A stretch of 64,000 nucleotides of DNA, from NCBI GenBank assembly GCA_902776285.1, contig CACYPK010000006.1, forward strand, positions 53,210 to 117,209, read 5' to 3'. Position 1 is the first letter of the stretch. Every line of letters starts with the position of its first letter. The translations under genes and the position numbers were made by a program. A model generated the notes under the pieces. That model was not told the origin of the DNA and did not search any database. It was given only the letters and a program-made list of their open reading frames with translations. Shown in pieces: positions 16,010 to 24,679 of this stretch. The stretch comes from an uncultured Eubacteriales bacterium. Lineage in GTDB: Bacteria > Bacillota > Clostridia > Peptostreptococcales > Anaerovoracaceae.

Positions 16010-17335
16010 TTACTTAGCAAAACTTTCATACAGCAGACGGATCGCCTTTTCAAAGTCTTCGTCATAAACGCCTACCATGATGTTGATCTCGTCCGCGCCC
16101 TGCTCTATCGTTCTGATGTTTATCTTGTTTTCTCCGAGCGTCCTGAATATCTTGCCCGAGATGCCGGTCCTGTAGGCCATCTGGCGTCCTACGATGGCGA
16201 TCAGGCTGATGCCCTCTGTGAGCGTGCAGTCATCGATGCTCTCAAGCTCAGACAGTTCATGCATGAGTTCATGCTTTCTGTTCCTCATGCTCTCCGACGG
16301 GAACACCACCGAGAAGCTGTCGACACCGCTCGGGATCTGCTCGACCGGTATGTCATATCTGGCGAATATCTCCAGGACCTGCCTGAGCAGCCCCAGCTTC
16401 TCCTCGCCTATCCTGCTCTTATAGATATTGATGATCGAGAAATTGCGTTTGCCGGCTATACCGGTGATGAATCTTTCTGTCTCTTCCTCGAGTTCATCGT
16501 CGAATCTTTCTCCGATGATGGTGCCCGGGTCCTCCGGCGCGTTGGTGTTGCGGATATTTACCGGGATATCCCTGACTCTTACAGGGAAGACAGTGTCTTC
16601 ATGCAGTACCGAAGCTCCCATGTAGCTGAGTTCTCTCAGTTCGTCATATGTTACCCTGGCTATTGTCTTCGGATCTTTTACTATCCTCGGATCTACCATC
16701 AGGATGCCCGACACATCGGTCCAGTTTTCATATACGTCGGCGCCCAGATATCCCGCTGCGAGAGCTCCTGTTATATCGGAACCGCCTCTCGGGAACACCT
16801 TTATGTCGCCGTTAGCCATAACACCGTAGAATCCCGGCGTCACTATCCTTCCGTATATGCTTTTGAGCTCCCTGAGCTTTTCCTCTGACTTCTCGGTATT
16901 CACCTTACCGTTATAATCGAAGCACAGCCAGTCAGCCGCGTCAACGAAGCTGTAGCCGAGATACTCAGCCATCAGTCTCGCGCTGAAGTATTCTCCCCTT
17001 GAAGCCAGAAAGTCTACCGGTGTCTTTTTGTCAACATTCGCGAATGTTTCGTCTATTTCCTTCTCAATATCGATCGCGAGTCCGCAGCCTTCCTTTATCT
17101 CCGCGTATCTCTCCTTGATCATTGAGAGAACGCCGTCATACGCTACGCCGTATTTGATGTGAGCGTGGATGAGATAGAGGAGATCGGTTATCTTGTTGTC
17201 TTCCTTGCATCTCTTGCCCGGGGCCGATACTATGACCACCTCTCGCGAGCTGTCAGATTCAACGATTTTCTTTACCTTGGCAAACTGTGAGCTGTCTGCC
17301 AGGCTCGACCCTCCGAATTTTAATACCTTTAACAT
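16010..17335 (-). CDS. Aspartate kinase (paralogue 2)
   Basis: 441 residues, LKFGGSSLADSSQFAKV at the N-terminus, RGGSDITGA and ENWTDVSGILMVDPR in the catalytic part, tandem ACT domains at the C-terminus. It is clearly homologous to the kinase at 13544-14860 over its whole length, but diverged, so the two probably have different feedback specificity (lysine versus threonine, or both). AAAGGGAAATA upstream of the ATG serves as SD. First gene of the lysC-asd-lysC cluster. Confidence 0.93.
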   Translation of the reverse strand: MLKVLKFGGSSLADSSQFAKVKKIVESDSSREVVIVSAPGKRCKEDNKITDLLYLIHAHIKYGVAYDGVLSMIKERYAEIKEGCGLAIDIEKEIDETFANVDKKTPVDFLASRGEYFSARLMAEYLGYSFVDAADWLCFDYNGKVNTEKSEEKLRELKSIYGRIVTPGFYGVMANGDIKVFPRGGSDITGALAAGYLGADVYENWTDVSGILMVDPRIVKDPKTIARVTYDELRELSYMGASVLHEDTVFPVRVRDIPVNIRNTNAPEDPGTIIGERFDDELEEETERFITGIAGKRNFSIINIYKSRIGEEKLGLLRQVLEIFARYDIPVEQIPSGVDSFSVVFPSESMRNRKHELMHELSELESIDDCTLTEGISLIAIVGRQMAYRTGISGKIFRTLGENKINIRTIEQGADEINIMVGVYDEDFEKAIRLLYESFAK

Positions 17336-17671
17336 TATTTCCCTTTCCCGTGTTTAATCAGGCGGTGATGAAGTCCCTGATAACTGTCCTCATCAGCAAT
17401 GCCTTTTGCGTGATCAGGTGTCATGTACGAAAAAATATCCAATTTGCGATGCCTGTTATTACGCAAAGTTTGTTCTATTTTTGGTACATTACACAAAATT
17501 TGTGCGATCCTTCTTGCGTATTCCGTGTCAGGTGGACAATTACTCCACCTGTGTCCGTAATCTAAAAACACTTGTCTTAGAATCTTAAGTAATGTATCAT
17601 AAATAGCGTATTATTTCAACAAACAGCTGATGGCTCAGGCACGTCAGTTATACGAGGCGGAAAGGCACGGA
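17336..17671. other. Divergent intergenic region between aspartokinase 2 and thrC
   Basis: About 335 bases without a convincing gene. It contains an 8-bp inverted repeat CAGGTGGA/TCCACCTG (17529-17551, 7-base loop) and the thrC promoter at 17572-17600. I see no T-box, riboswitch or leader peptide rich in Thr or Lys codons. An open frame on the minus strand (17335-17571) begins at a GTG without SD and looks fortuitous. Confidence 0.5.
17572..17600 (+). promoter_or_regulatory. Promoter of thrC
   Basis: TTGTCT (17572-17577), 17-base spacer, TATCAT (17595-17600); start near 17607, about 65 bases before the thrC ATG. Confidence 0.6.
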
Positions 17672-17672
17672 A

Positions 17673-19169
17673 ATGATTGAATATGTAAGCACGAGAAACC
17701 CATCCATCAGAGTCAGGTCCAGCAAGGCCATCCTTGACGGTCAGGCTGAAGGCGGCGGCCTTTATGTCCCGGCCGACATTGATCTGATAAAGACGGATTA
17801 TCACGATATTATAAAAGGCGATTTCAGGAGCATGGCAAAGTCCGTCTGGAGCATCTTCTTCGATGATTACGGCAAAGAAGAGACAGACAGACTGGTCGAA
17901 GTAAGCTACAAGGACAAGTTCTCGGCGCCTGACATAACACCGCTGGTCAGGGTCGGCAGCAAGTCCGGCGACGCGTACGTGCTGGAGCTCTGGCACGGGC
18001 CTACATCGGCGTTCAAGGACGTCGCTCTCTCTGCCCTTCCTAATCTGATGAGCGCAGCGCGCGGAATGAACGACTTCACTGATGACATCATGATACTGAC
18101 CGCAACATCCGGAGATACCGGAAGCGCCGCGATACAGGGATTCAGGGATGTACCGGGCACAGGCATCATCGTATTCTTTCCTCACGGAGGCGTCTCAGAC
18201 ACGCAGAGACTTCAGATGGTGACTCCTGACAGCTCCAATGTTACCGCCTGCGCTATCCGCGGTAATTTTGACGATGCCCAGACCGGAGTAAAGAAGCTCT
18301 TCAGGGAGATCCCTAAGCCTGTAAAAGGAGTATCGCTTTCAAGCGCAAACTCCATAAACATAGGAAGACTCGTTCCTCAGATAGTCTATTACTTCTCAGC
18401 ATATGCCCAGCTGTTAGAAAAAGGCGTCATAAATGATGGCGACAAGGTCGATTACGTTGTGCCGACGGGCAATTTCGGCGACATCATGGCAGGCTGGTAC
18501 GCACTTAAGATGGGGCTCCCTGTCGGCAGACTCGTCTGCGCGTCAAACAAGAACGATGTGCTCACGGAATTCCTCAACACGGGACATTATGACAGAAAGC
18601 GCGATTTCTACAAGACCACTTCCCCATCAATGGACATCCTGGTATCCAGCAATCTGGAGCGCCTGCTCTGGTACATATGCGGGCCTGAACACACCCTCGC
18701 GTACATGAAGCAGCTCGAGCAGACCGGAGAGTATCAGATCACAGACGACGAACTCTTTGAGATACAGAAAGTGTTCACCGGCGTATTCTCCGATGATGGT
18801 GAAGGCGCTGCAGCGATCAGGAACGTGTTTGAATCGGATAAGTATCTGATGGATACTCACACCTCCATCGCCTGGGCATGCATGGAGAAATACAGATCGG
18901 GAGACGCGCATTTCGGAAACGATGCCGCGGCAACTGTCGTTCTCTCGACCGCATCCCCTTACAAGTTCTCAGCAGCCGTGCTTGAGGCCCTTGGCGAAGA
19001 ACTGACGGGAAGCGATGAAGGTAATATGAAAAAGGTCCGCGAGATAACCGGCGCTGAGGTCCCTTCAGGGCTCGCGGGTATCTTCTCGAAGCCTGTCATC
19101 CACAAAGATGTCATAGAGATATCCGATATGAAACCATATGTTATTGAAAAATGCACTAAGCAGGGTTAA
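17673..19169 (+). CDS. thrC: Threonine synthase
   Basis: PLP enzyme converting O-phosphohomoserine to threonine. It opens EYVSTRN, has the PLP lysine in HGPTSAFKDVAL (Lys115) and LTATSGDTGSAA as phosphate-binding loop; 498 residues is the longer ThrC class. It follows its own promoter and is 6 bases from the ACT-domain gene. No homoserine kinase gene lies in the window. Confidence 0.95.
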   Translation: MIEYVSTRNPSIRVRSSKAILDGQAEGGGLYVPADIDLIKTDYHDIIKGDFRSMAKSVWSIFFDDYGKEETDRLVEVSYKDKFSAPDITPLVRVGSKSGDAYVLELWHGPTSAFKDVALSALPNLMSAARGMNDFTDDIMILTATSGDTGSAAIQGFRDVPGTGIIVFFPHGGVSDTQRLQMVTPDSSNVTACAIRGNFDDAQTGVKKLFREIPKPVKGVSLSSANSINIGRLVPQIVYYFSAYAQLLEKGVINDGDKVDYVVPTGNFGDIMAGWYALKMGLPVGRLVCASNKNDVLTEFLNTGHYDRKRDFYKTTSPSMDILVSSNLERLLWYICGPEHTLAYMKQLEQTGEYQITDDELFEIQKVFTGVFSDDGEGAAAIRNVFESDKYLMDTHTSIAWACMEKYRSGDAHFGNDAAATVVLSTASPYKFSAAVLEALGEELTGSDEGNMKKVREITGAEVPSGLAGIFSKPVIHKDVIEISDMKPYVIEKCTKQG

Positions 19170-19175
19170 AATTAT

Positions 19176-19613
19176 ATGGAAGGTAAATATCTGATCGTAG
19201 ACAAGGCGCTTCTGCCGCCTTATTGTGAGAAGGTCTCTCTCGCCAAAGAACTGCTGGATGAGGGCAAGGCCGCTGATGTCAGTGAAGCCGTGAAAATGGT
19301 CGGCATATCCCGCAGCACTTTCTACAAGTACCGGGATATGGTAAGAGACATAAGCACAGTCTCGATGGGCCGTCACGCCATCATTTCAATGATGATGAGT
19401 CACAAAGTCGGTACCCTTTCTACTGTACTGAGCATCATCTCACAATGCGGTTTCAGTGTATGGACCATAACTCAGAATCCTCCCGTAGACTCCAGGGCCA
19501 ACGTGGTGATCACGCTTGAACTTGGAGAGGATGCCAGAAGTCTCGACAGAATGTTGAGAGAAATTGCAGATGTGCCCGGATTGTCAAAGGTGCAGCTGCT
19601 TGGTATGGACTAG
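19176..19613 (+). CDS. ACT-domain protein of the UPF0735/PheB type
   Basis: 145 residues: an N-terminal helical region with a helix-turn-helix look (VSEAVKMVGISRSTFYKYRDMV, split around residue 45) and a C-terminal ACT domain (about 70-145, VGTLSTVLSIISQCGFSVWTITQN). This arrangement is typical of UPF0735 proteins, often found next to hom or thr genes, which are presumed amino-acid-sensing regulators. It starts 6 bases after the thrC stop and so is co-expressed with threonine synthase; regulation of threonine synthesis is inference. Confidence 0.82.
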   Translation: MEGKYLIVDKALLPPYCEKVSLAKELLDEGKAADVSEAVKMVGISRSTFYKYRDMVRDISTVSMGRHAIISMMMSHKVGTLSTVLSIISQCGFSVWTITQNPPVDSRANVVITLELGEDARSLDRMLREIADVPGLSKVQLLGMD

Positions 19614-19632
19614 AAACGTATCAGGAGGATAA

Positions 19633-20517
19633 ATGGATTTCAAACAGATAGAGGCTTTTGTCAATGTTGTGCGGTACAAGAGCTTCAGCAAGGCCGCGGA
19701 CGCGACGTTCTTCACACAACCCACCATCAGTACCCACATACGCAATCTTGAAAAGGAACTCGGAGTAAAACTGCTCGACAGAAAGAGCAGGACTGTTGAA
19801 ATGACTCCGCAGGGCAGCAAGTTCTACAAATACGCCGTTGAGATGATCAACGCGAGGGCTTTGGCTTTCGAGGCTATAAACGACGACAGTGAAAACGTCG
19901 GCGGCATTCTCGAGATCCAGGCTTCGTCGATCCCGGGCGTCACCTTCCTGCCTGACCTTCTTGCCGGATTTCGCAGTGAGCACAAGGGCATCCAGTATTA
20001 TGTGTCAGTATCGGATACGCAGACTGTTATCGATAACATAAGCGACCGCAGAGGCGAGATCGGTTTCATCGGGGAAAAGGTCGCCTCTTCTTCCATGGAG
20101 TGCACTAAGGTCGCAGCCGATAAGTCAGTTCTTATCGCGCCGGTGTCATACGATATCCCTTCAGATATCAAACTCGCCGAAGCCGTTTCATATCCGTTCA
20201 TCTGGCGCGAGACGGGCTCCGCCACGCGCAGGACCTTTGAACAGGCCGCTCTCAATTCCGGTTTCGACAAAGAGGATTTTGAAGTCGCCGCCCTGGTCGA
20301 TGACATGGACGCCATAATCCGTTCAGTAGAAGCGGGACTCGGCGCTGCCATCATATCCGAAAAGATCGCGTCATCTCTGGGGAACAGGGTCAAGGTGGCA
20401 AACATCAAGGATTTCAAGGAAGACCGCAGTTTTTACATGATAAGACTCAAGAGTATATCGCTCTCACCTGCCGCTGAAGCCTTCGCGTCTTACGTGAAAA
20501 GCAGGATGGACGGTTAG
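19633..20517 (+). CDS. LysR-family regulator, probably selenium-metabolism associated
   Basis: 294 residues with a standard LysR winged HTH (MDFKQIEAFVNVVRYKSFSKAAD, recognition region TQPTISTHIRNLEKELG) and a substrate-binding domain from about residue 90. The opening resembles the LysR subgroup that NCBI models as selenium-metabolism associated, and the gene is next to selD (convergent) and behind thrC, so selenium control is plausible; the target cannot be read from sequence. AGGAGG lies 5 bases before the ATG. Confidence 0.75.
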   Translation: MDFKQIEAFVNVVRYKSFSKAADATFFTQPTISTHIRNLEKELGVKLLDRKSRTVEMTPQGSKFYKYAVEMINARALAFEAINDDSENVGGILEIQASSIPGVTFLPDLLAGFRSEHKGIQYYVSVSDTQTVIDNISDRRGEIGFIGEKVASSSMECTKVAADKSVLIAPVSYDIPSDIKLAEAVSYPFIWRETGSATRRTFEQAALNSGFDKEDFEVAALVDDMDAIIRSVEAGLGAAIISEKIASSLGNRVKVANIKDFKEDRSFYMIRLKSISLSPAAEAFASYVKSRMDG

Positions 20518-20572
20518 GCGAATATATAATTATCGTAAATTAAATAATCAACCAAAACAAAACTGCAGAGCC

Positions 20573-20601
20573 TCGCAAATACGCGGCCCTGCAGCTTTTT
20601 A
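20573..20601. terminator. Bidirectional terminator between lysR and selD
   Basis: CTGCAG at 20573-20578 pairs with CTGCAG at 20589-20594 (with inner GC pairs). CTTTTTATT follows on the plus strand and TTTTGTTTTGG on the minus strand, so it serves both convergent genes. Confidence 0.75.
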
Positions 20602-20619
20602 TTGTCTGAATCGCGGTAT

Positions 20620-21831
20620 CTAATCGTGGATCTCGATAGAGTATTTGCCCGTTTTAGGCTTGAAACAACCTATTACAGCAGTCTCGCAGCCCTTCTCGCC
20701 CAGCTGTTCTGTCAGCCTCGGCAGTTCGCTTTCGTTCACGGCTATCAGCAGGCCTCCCGATGACTGCGGATCGTACAGGCAGTCGATCCTGGCCCTTAAT
20801 TCCGCATCCTTGTCGGGATCTTTAGAAAGAAACTCTATGACTTCCTTTCCCACGTAGTCCATGTTGCGGTACGCTCCTGCCGGGATAATACCCATGGTAG
20901 CCATTTCAATGGCCTTTGGGAACACCGGTACCTTGCGGCTGTAAAGCTCAAGTGTCACGTTCCCTGCCCTTGCCATCTCGGCGGCATGGCCTATGAGACC
21001 GAATCCCGTGATGTCCGTGCAGCCGTCTACCTTGACTCCCTTCATGGCTTCCCATGCGTACTTGTTAAGGAATGCCATGGTGGCTTCGATCTCGGCATTC
21101 TCCTCTTCTGTCAGGAGATCCACCTTGGCAGCTGTTGTCAGGACTCCCGTACCGATCTTCTTGGTGATGACCAGCAGGTTGCCCGCGTTGGCGCTGTTAC
21201 TGAGTATATCGTCTGGATGAGCAAATCCCGTAACGGACAGACCGTACTTTGGCTCCTTGTCATCGATGCTGTGGCCTCCCACTATGGTGGCTCCTGCCTC
21301 GGTGACCTTGTCATTGCCTCCTTCAAGGATGCCCTTTACCGCTTCAAGCGGCAGTTTCCCGTTCGGGAAAGTCAGGATATTCATCGCGAGCTTCGGCTGC
21401 CCTCCCATCGCGTACACATCGCTCAGGGCGTTGGCAGCGGCGATCTGTCCAAACATGTACGGATCGTCCACTATAGGCGGGAAGAAATCCACTGTATTGA
21501 TTATCGCTATGTCGTCGGTCAGTTTGTAGACACAGGCGTCGTCGCTGCTCTCAAATCCGACGAGTATGTTCGGGTCGCTTATCTTCGGCAGGCCCGACAA
21601 AAGGTTCGATAGGACTCCCGGCCCTATTTTGGCGCCTCATCCACCGGCGCTTGTCATCTGCGTGAGCAGTACCTTTCCGGTAGAATCGATGAAAGAAGCC
21701 TGACCTTCCGGAGCGCACGAAGAAACGCCCGATGCAGAAGCGCTCCCGTCACCGTAGGTGGCGGGCTCGATCTTGCATGCGAGCTTCTCTTTTGCCTCTT
21801 TTAAGGTTTTTTCATCGATATCTTTGCCCAT
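20620..21831 (-). CDS. selD: Selenide, water dikinase, a selenoprotein with in-frame UGA
   Basis: Makes selenophosphate from selenide and ATP. The gene reads through a TGA at 21637-21639: upstream codons give LLTQMTSAGG, downstream GAKIGPGVL, so the motif is SAGG-Sec-GAK, exactly where other SelDs have the catalytic Cys/Sec. The rest (VDFFPPIVDDPYMFGQIAAANALSDVYAMGG) is standard SelD. The whole product is about 403 residues, including a roughly 49-residue N-terminal extension not found in E. coli SelD. The ATG at 21831 has no visible SD. A small hairpin just after the UGA is a SECIS candidate. Confidence 0.92.
21609..21627 (-). promoter_or_regulatory. Candidate bacterial SECIS hairpin in selD
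   Basis: Fourteen bases after the UGA, ATAGG (21623-21627) can pair with CCTAT (21609-21613) around a 9-base loop beginning with G. Position, short stem and early loop G resemble bacterial SECIS elements, though spacing is at the short end. Confidence 0.5.
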
Positions 21832-21895
21832 AATTGTCTATATAATATCACATTTTTCTTTTTTTGATACATACAATATATAGTGGTTTTTTCTA

Positions 21896-21924
21896 TTGTC
21901 ATGCCACAATATGATTTGTATAAT
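21896..21924 (+). promoter_or_regulatory. Promoter of the uracil permease gene
   Basis: TTGTCA (21896-21901), 17-base spacer, TATAAT (21919-21924); start near 21931, about 37 bases before the ATG. Confidence 0.8.
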
Positions 21925-21967
21925 AGACGCGATAAAAATTTTTCGAAACTAAGAAAGAGAGAAAACA

Positions 21968-23302
21968 ATGGCTAAACAAAGACAGATCATCCAGATCCAG
22001 GAGAAAGTGCCGCTGAGTAAAGGCATACCTCTCTCCATCCAGCACACATTTGCGATGTTCAGCGCGTCGGTACTGGTACCTTACATTTTCGGGATAAGCC
22101 CTTCCATCGCTCTTCTTATGAACGGCATCGGAACGCTTATCTTTATTTTTGTAACCAAGGGCAAGGCTCCGGCTTACCTCGGTTCTTCATTCGCGTTTAT
22201 TTCGCCTGCGCTCATTGTCATGTCAAATCCCGATCTTGGATTCAGATACGCGCTCGGAGGTTTCGTCGTCACGGGACTTCTTATGTGCCTTGTGGCGCTG
22301 ATAATAAAGTTTGTCGGCACCGCCTGGATCGACGCGATACTGCCTCCTGCGGCCATGGGTCCTGTTGTTGCTCTCATCGGTCTTGAACTCGCCGGCAGCG
22401 CCGCGCAGACAGCCGGCATCCTCGGTGACGACGGCAACATGGTCGCTGATCTCGATCCTAAGGTCCTGATCGTATTCCTCGTAACACTGCTTCTGGCCAT
22501 ATTCGGCGGAGTCCTTTACAGAGGATTCGCGAGCGCCATAGCGATCCTTATCGCCATAATCGCGGGCTATGTCCTGGCTCTCGTGTTCGGACTCGTGGAC
22601 TTCTCCGCGGTCGGAGACGCAAGACTGTTCCAGTTACCTGCGTTCAAAACACCTCAGTGGAGCATGCAGGCCATAGCGATCATAATCCCGGCTACGCTGG
22701 TAGTCGTATCCGAACACATCGGACACCAGGTTGTCACATCCGAAGTCGTTGGCAAGGACCTCCTGAAGGACCCGGGTCTCCACAGATCGATGTTCGCTGA
22801 CGGATTCTCGACTGCACTCTCCGGATTATGCGGATCCTGCCCTACCACCACATACGGCGAGAACATCGGCGTTATGGCCATCACAAAGGTCTACAGCGTA
22901 TACGTCATCGGCGGAGCAGCGCTGTTCTCGATCGCACTTTCATTCATCGGCAAGGCATCGGCTCTCATCCAGACCATCCCGGGCCCTGTAATGGGCGGCG
23001 TGAGCTTCCTGCTCTACGGAATGATCGGAGCTTCCGGAATCAGACTGATGGTAGATTCTAAGATCGACTACTCCAAGGCTCGCAACCTGGCTCTTACATC
23101 GGTAGTATTCGTAGTCGGACTCTCCGGCATCGCGATCAACCTCGGACAGGTCCAGCTCAAGGGAATGAGCCTGGCAGCTGTAGTCGGAATGCTCCTCGGA
23201 CTCGTTATGTACCTGCTTGACAAGTTCAAACTGACAAACGAGTACGAAGAAGAAATTGACGAAGATCAGGAAAAGCTGAAGACATTCGCTTCGACAAGAT
23301 AA
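21968..23302 (+). CDS. uraA: Uracil permease (NCS2 family)
   Basis: 444-residue membrane protein with many hydrophobic segments. Key NCS2 features: QHTFAMFSA near residue 24, VVSEHIGHQ in the middle (substrate-binding Glu) and PTTTYGENIGVMA, which matches uracil permeases better than xanthine permeases. Imports uracil with protons. It is transcribed alone, from its own promoter to a strong terminator; not linked to pyrimidine genes here, although udk is in the window. Confidence 0.88.
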   Translation: MAKQRQIIQIQEKVPLSKGIPLSIQHTFAMFSASVLVPYIFGISPSIALLMNGIGTLIFIFVTKGKAPAYLGSSFAFISPALIVMSNPDLGFRYALGGFVVTGLLMCLVALIIKFVGTAWIDAILPPAAMGPVVALIGLELAGSAAQTAGILGDDGNMVADLDPKVLIVFLVTLLLAIFGGVLYRGFASAIAILIAIIAGYVLALVFGLVDFSAVGDARLFQLPAFKTPQWSMQAIAIIIPATLVVVSEHIGHQVVTSEVVGKDLLKDPGLHRSMFADGFSTALSGLCGSCPTTTYGENIGVMAITKVYSVYVIGGAALFSIALSFIGKASALIQTIPGPVMGGVSFLLYGMIGASGIRLMVDSKIDYSKARNLALTSVVFVVGLSGIAINLGQVQLKGMSLAAVVGMLLGLVMYLLDKFKLTNEYEEEIDEDQEKLKTFASTR

Positions 23303-23320
23303 TAAACAATCCGAAATAAG

Positions 23321-23351
23321 ATGAGCCGTTTTCACAAACGGCTCATTTTTT
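23321..23351 (+). terminator. Terminator of uraA
   Basis: Perfect 11-bp stem ATGAGCCGTTT (23321-23331) with AAACGGCTCAT (23336-23346), TCAC loop, then a six-base T-run. Confidence 0.9.
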
Positions 23352-23364
23352 CTGCCGGTTTATG

Positions 23365-23373
23365 TGATACAAT
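23365..23373 (+). promoter_or_regulatory. Extended -10 promoter of butyrate kinase
   Basis: TGATACAAT: an extended -10 (TG-A-TACAAT, hexamer 23368-23373) without a good -35. The same TATGTGATACAATT core stands before the aminotransferase at 25876. Confidence 0.55.
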
Positions 23374-23421
23374 TTATAGTTAGAGAAGAATAATATCAAC
23401 CATTTACGGAGGAATCACACA

Positions 23422-24567
23422 ATGAAAAAAGAGAGGATCCTCGTCATGAACCTGGGCTCCACATCCAGCAAGATCGCGGTCTATGACGATGACAAAGAAG
23501 TATTCAACGACACCATCCGCCACTCGACCGAAGAACTCGCTCCTTTCGGTGACGTGGTAGAGCAGTTCGAATTCAGAAGGGATAAAATCTTCGAATCCAT
23601 GGAAAAGAACGGTGTTCCGGTCGACTCACTCACAGCAGCGGTATCAAGAGGCGGCAACATCATAGCCTGCCCTCACGGCGCCATCGGCATCGATCAGGCG
23701 ATGATAGATTACCTGACCAGGCCGGAGGATATGGCCAAGCACCCTTCGCTCATCGGGAGCATGATAGCCTTCGACCTCAATAAGGAGAAAGGCATCCCTG
23801 TCTGCATCTACGACGCGATCGGTACCGATGAGAAGATCCCTCTCTGCAGAGTAAGCGGAGTGCCTGAACTCCCGCACTTCACGGTCGGGCACACACTCAA
23901 TACAAGAGCCATGGCGATCAAGTGCGCAGAGGAAAAACTCGGAAAGAAGTTTGAGGAGTGCACGTTCATAGTCGCTCATCTTGGCGGAGGCAGCGCTATC
24001 CGCCTTTACAAGGACGGAGTCAACATCGACAGCGTAAATGACGATGAAGGCAATTTCACGCCTGAGAGAGGTGGTGGAGTCGGCGCAAAGGGCCTTGTAG
24101 ATCTCTGCTACAGCGGCAAGTATTCCTACAAGGAAGCCATGAAGCTCTTCCACGGCAAGGGCGGACTTATCGCTCACCTTGGCACTGCTGACGCCCGCGA
24201 TGTAGAAAAGATGATCGCTGACGGCGATGGATACGCCGCGATAGTATACGAAGCCATGTGCCTCAATGTCGCCAAGGACATCGCAAAGCTGGCAGCTACG
24301 GTCTGCGGCAAGGTCGACAGGATCATCCTCACCGGCGGCATCTCCTATTCGAAGTATGTTGCCGACTATATCACAGAGCATGTCAGTTTCATCTGCCCTG
24401 TCGAGGTCATGGCCGGCGAGTATGAGATGGAAGCTCTCGCGGCAGGCTGCCTCAGAGTCCTCAGAGGAGAAGAAAAGCTTCAGGACTTCGGCGAGATCGC
24501 GGCGACCGCGAAGGACCGCATCCGCATCTACCCAGGCGTAGAGCCATATACCGCTCCTGAGCATTAA
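23422..24567 (+). CDS. buk: Butyrate kinase
   Basis: Last step of butyrate formation from butyryl phosphate, yielding ATP. It belongs to the acetokinase family: ILVMNLGSTSSKIAVY at the N-terminus, VAHLGGGSAI, the phosphate-loop RGGGVGAKG and LTGGISYSKYVADYI. Buk-specific features are the long SRGGNIIACPHGAI segment and a 381-residue length. GGAGG lies 9 bases from the ATG. No phosphotransbutyrylase gene adjoins it. The organism can therefore probably ferment to butyrate, or to branched acids, through this kinase. Confidence 0.93.
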   Translation: MKKERILVMNLGSTSSKIAVYDDDKEVFNDTIRHSTEELAPFGDVVEQFEFRRDKIFESMEKNGVPVDSLTAAVSRGGNIIACPHGAIGIDQAMIDYLTRPEDMAKHPSLIGSMIAFDLNKEKGIPVCIYDAIGTDEKIPLCRVSGVPELPHFTVGHTLNTRAMAIKCAEEKLGKKFEECTFIVAHLGGGSAIRLYKDGVNIDSVNDDEGNFTPERGGGVGAKGLVDLCYSGKYSYKEAMKLFHGKGGLIAHLGTADARDVEKMIADGDGYAAIVYEAMCLNVAKDIAKLAATVCGKVDRIILTGGISYSKYVADYITEHVSFICPVEVMAGEYEMEALAAGCLRVLRGEEKLQDFGEIAATAKDRIRIYPGVEPYTAPEH

Positions 24568-24571
24568 ACAT

Positions 24572-24591
24572 ATGTAAAGTTCACTTTACAT
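24572..24591. repeat. Palindrome ATGTAAAG-N4-CTTTACAT, copy 1
   Basis: ATGTAAAG (24572-24579), TTCA, CTTTACAT (24584-24591), with one more pair on each side. It lies just after the buk stop. Two more copies with the same arms occur at 56733 and 56767. Confidence 0.8.
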
Positions 24592-24606
24592 AACAAGTGA
24601 TAATAA

Positions 24607-24643
24607 AACACGCTTCTCCGTAACACGGGAAAAGCGTGTTTTT
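24607..24643. terminator. Bidirectional terminator between buk and the aminotransferase
   Basis: AACACGCTT (24607-24615) pairs with AAGCGTGTT (24632-24640), with an inner CCGT/ACGG. Plus-strand T-run follows; TTTTATTA follows on the minus strand. Confidence 0.85.
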
Positions 24644-24679
24644 CTTTAACTCAAAGCGTAAAGATTCTTACGTTAGTTT

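Noticed and set aside
17335..17571. 78-residue frame upstream of aspartokinase 2 as an attenuator leader peptide
   Set aside because: GTG start without SD, no run of Lys or Thr codons, and no terminator/antiterminator pair after it.
24572..24591. Palindrome as a genuine TyrR box
   Set aside because: The pattern fits TGTAAA-N6-TTTACA, but TyrR is not expected in this lineage and copy 1 lies between convergent gene ends, where it would control nothing.
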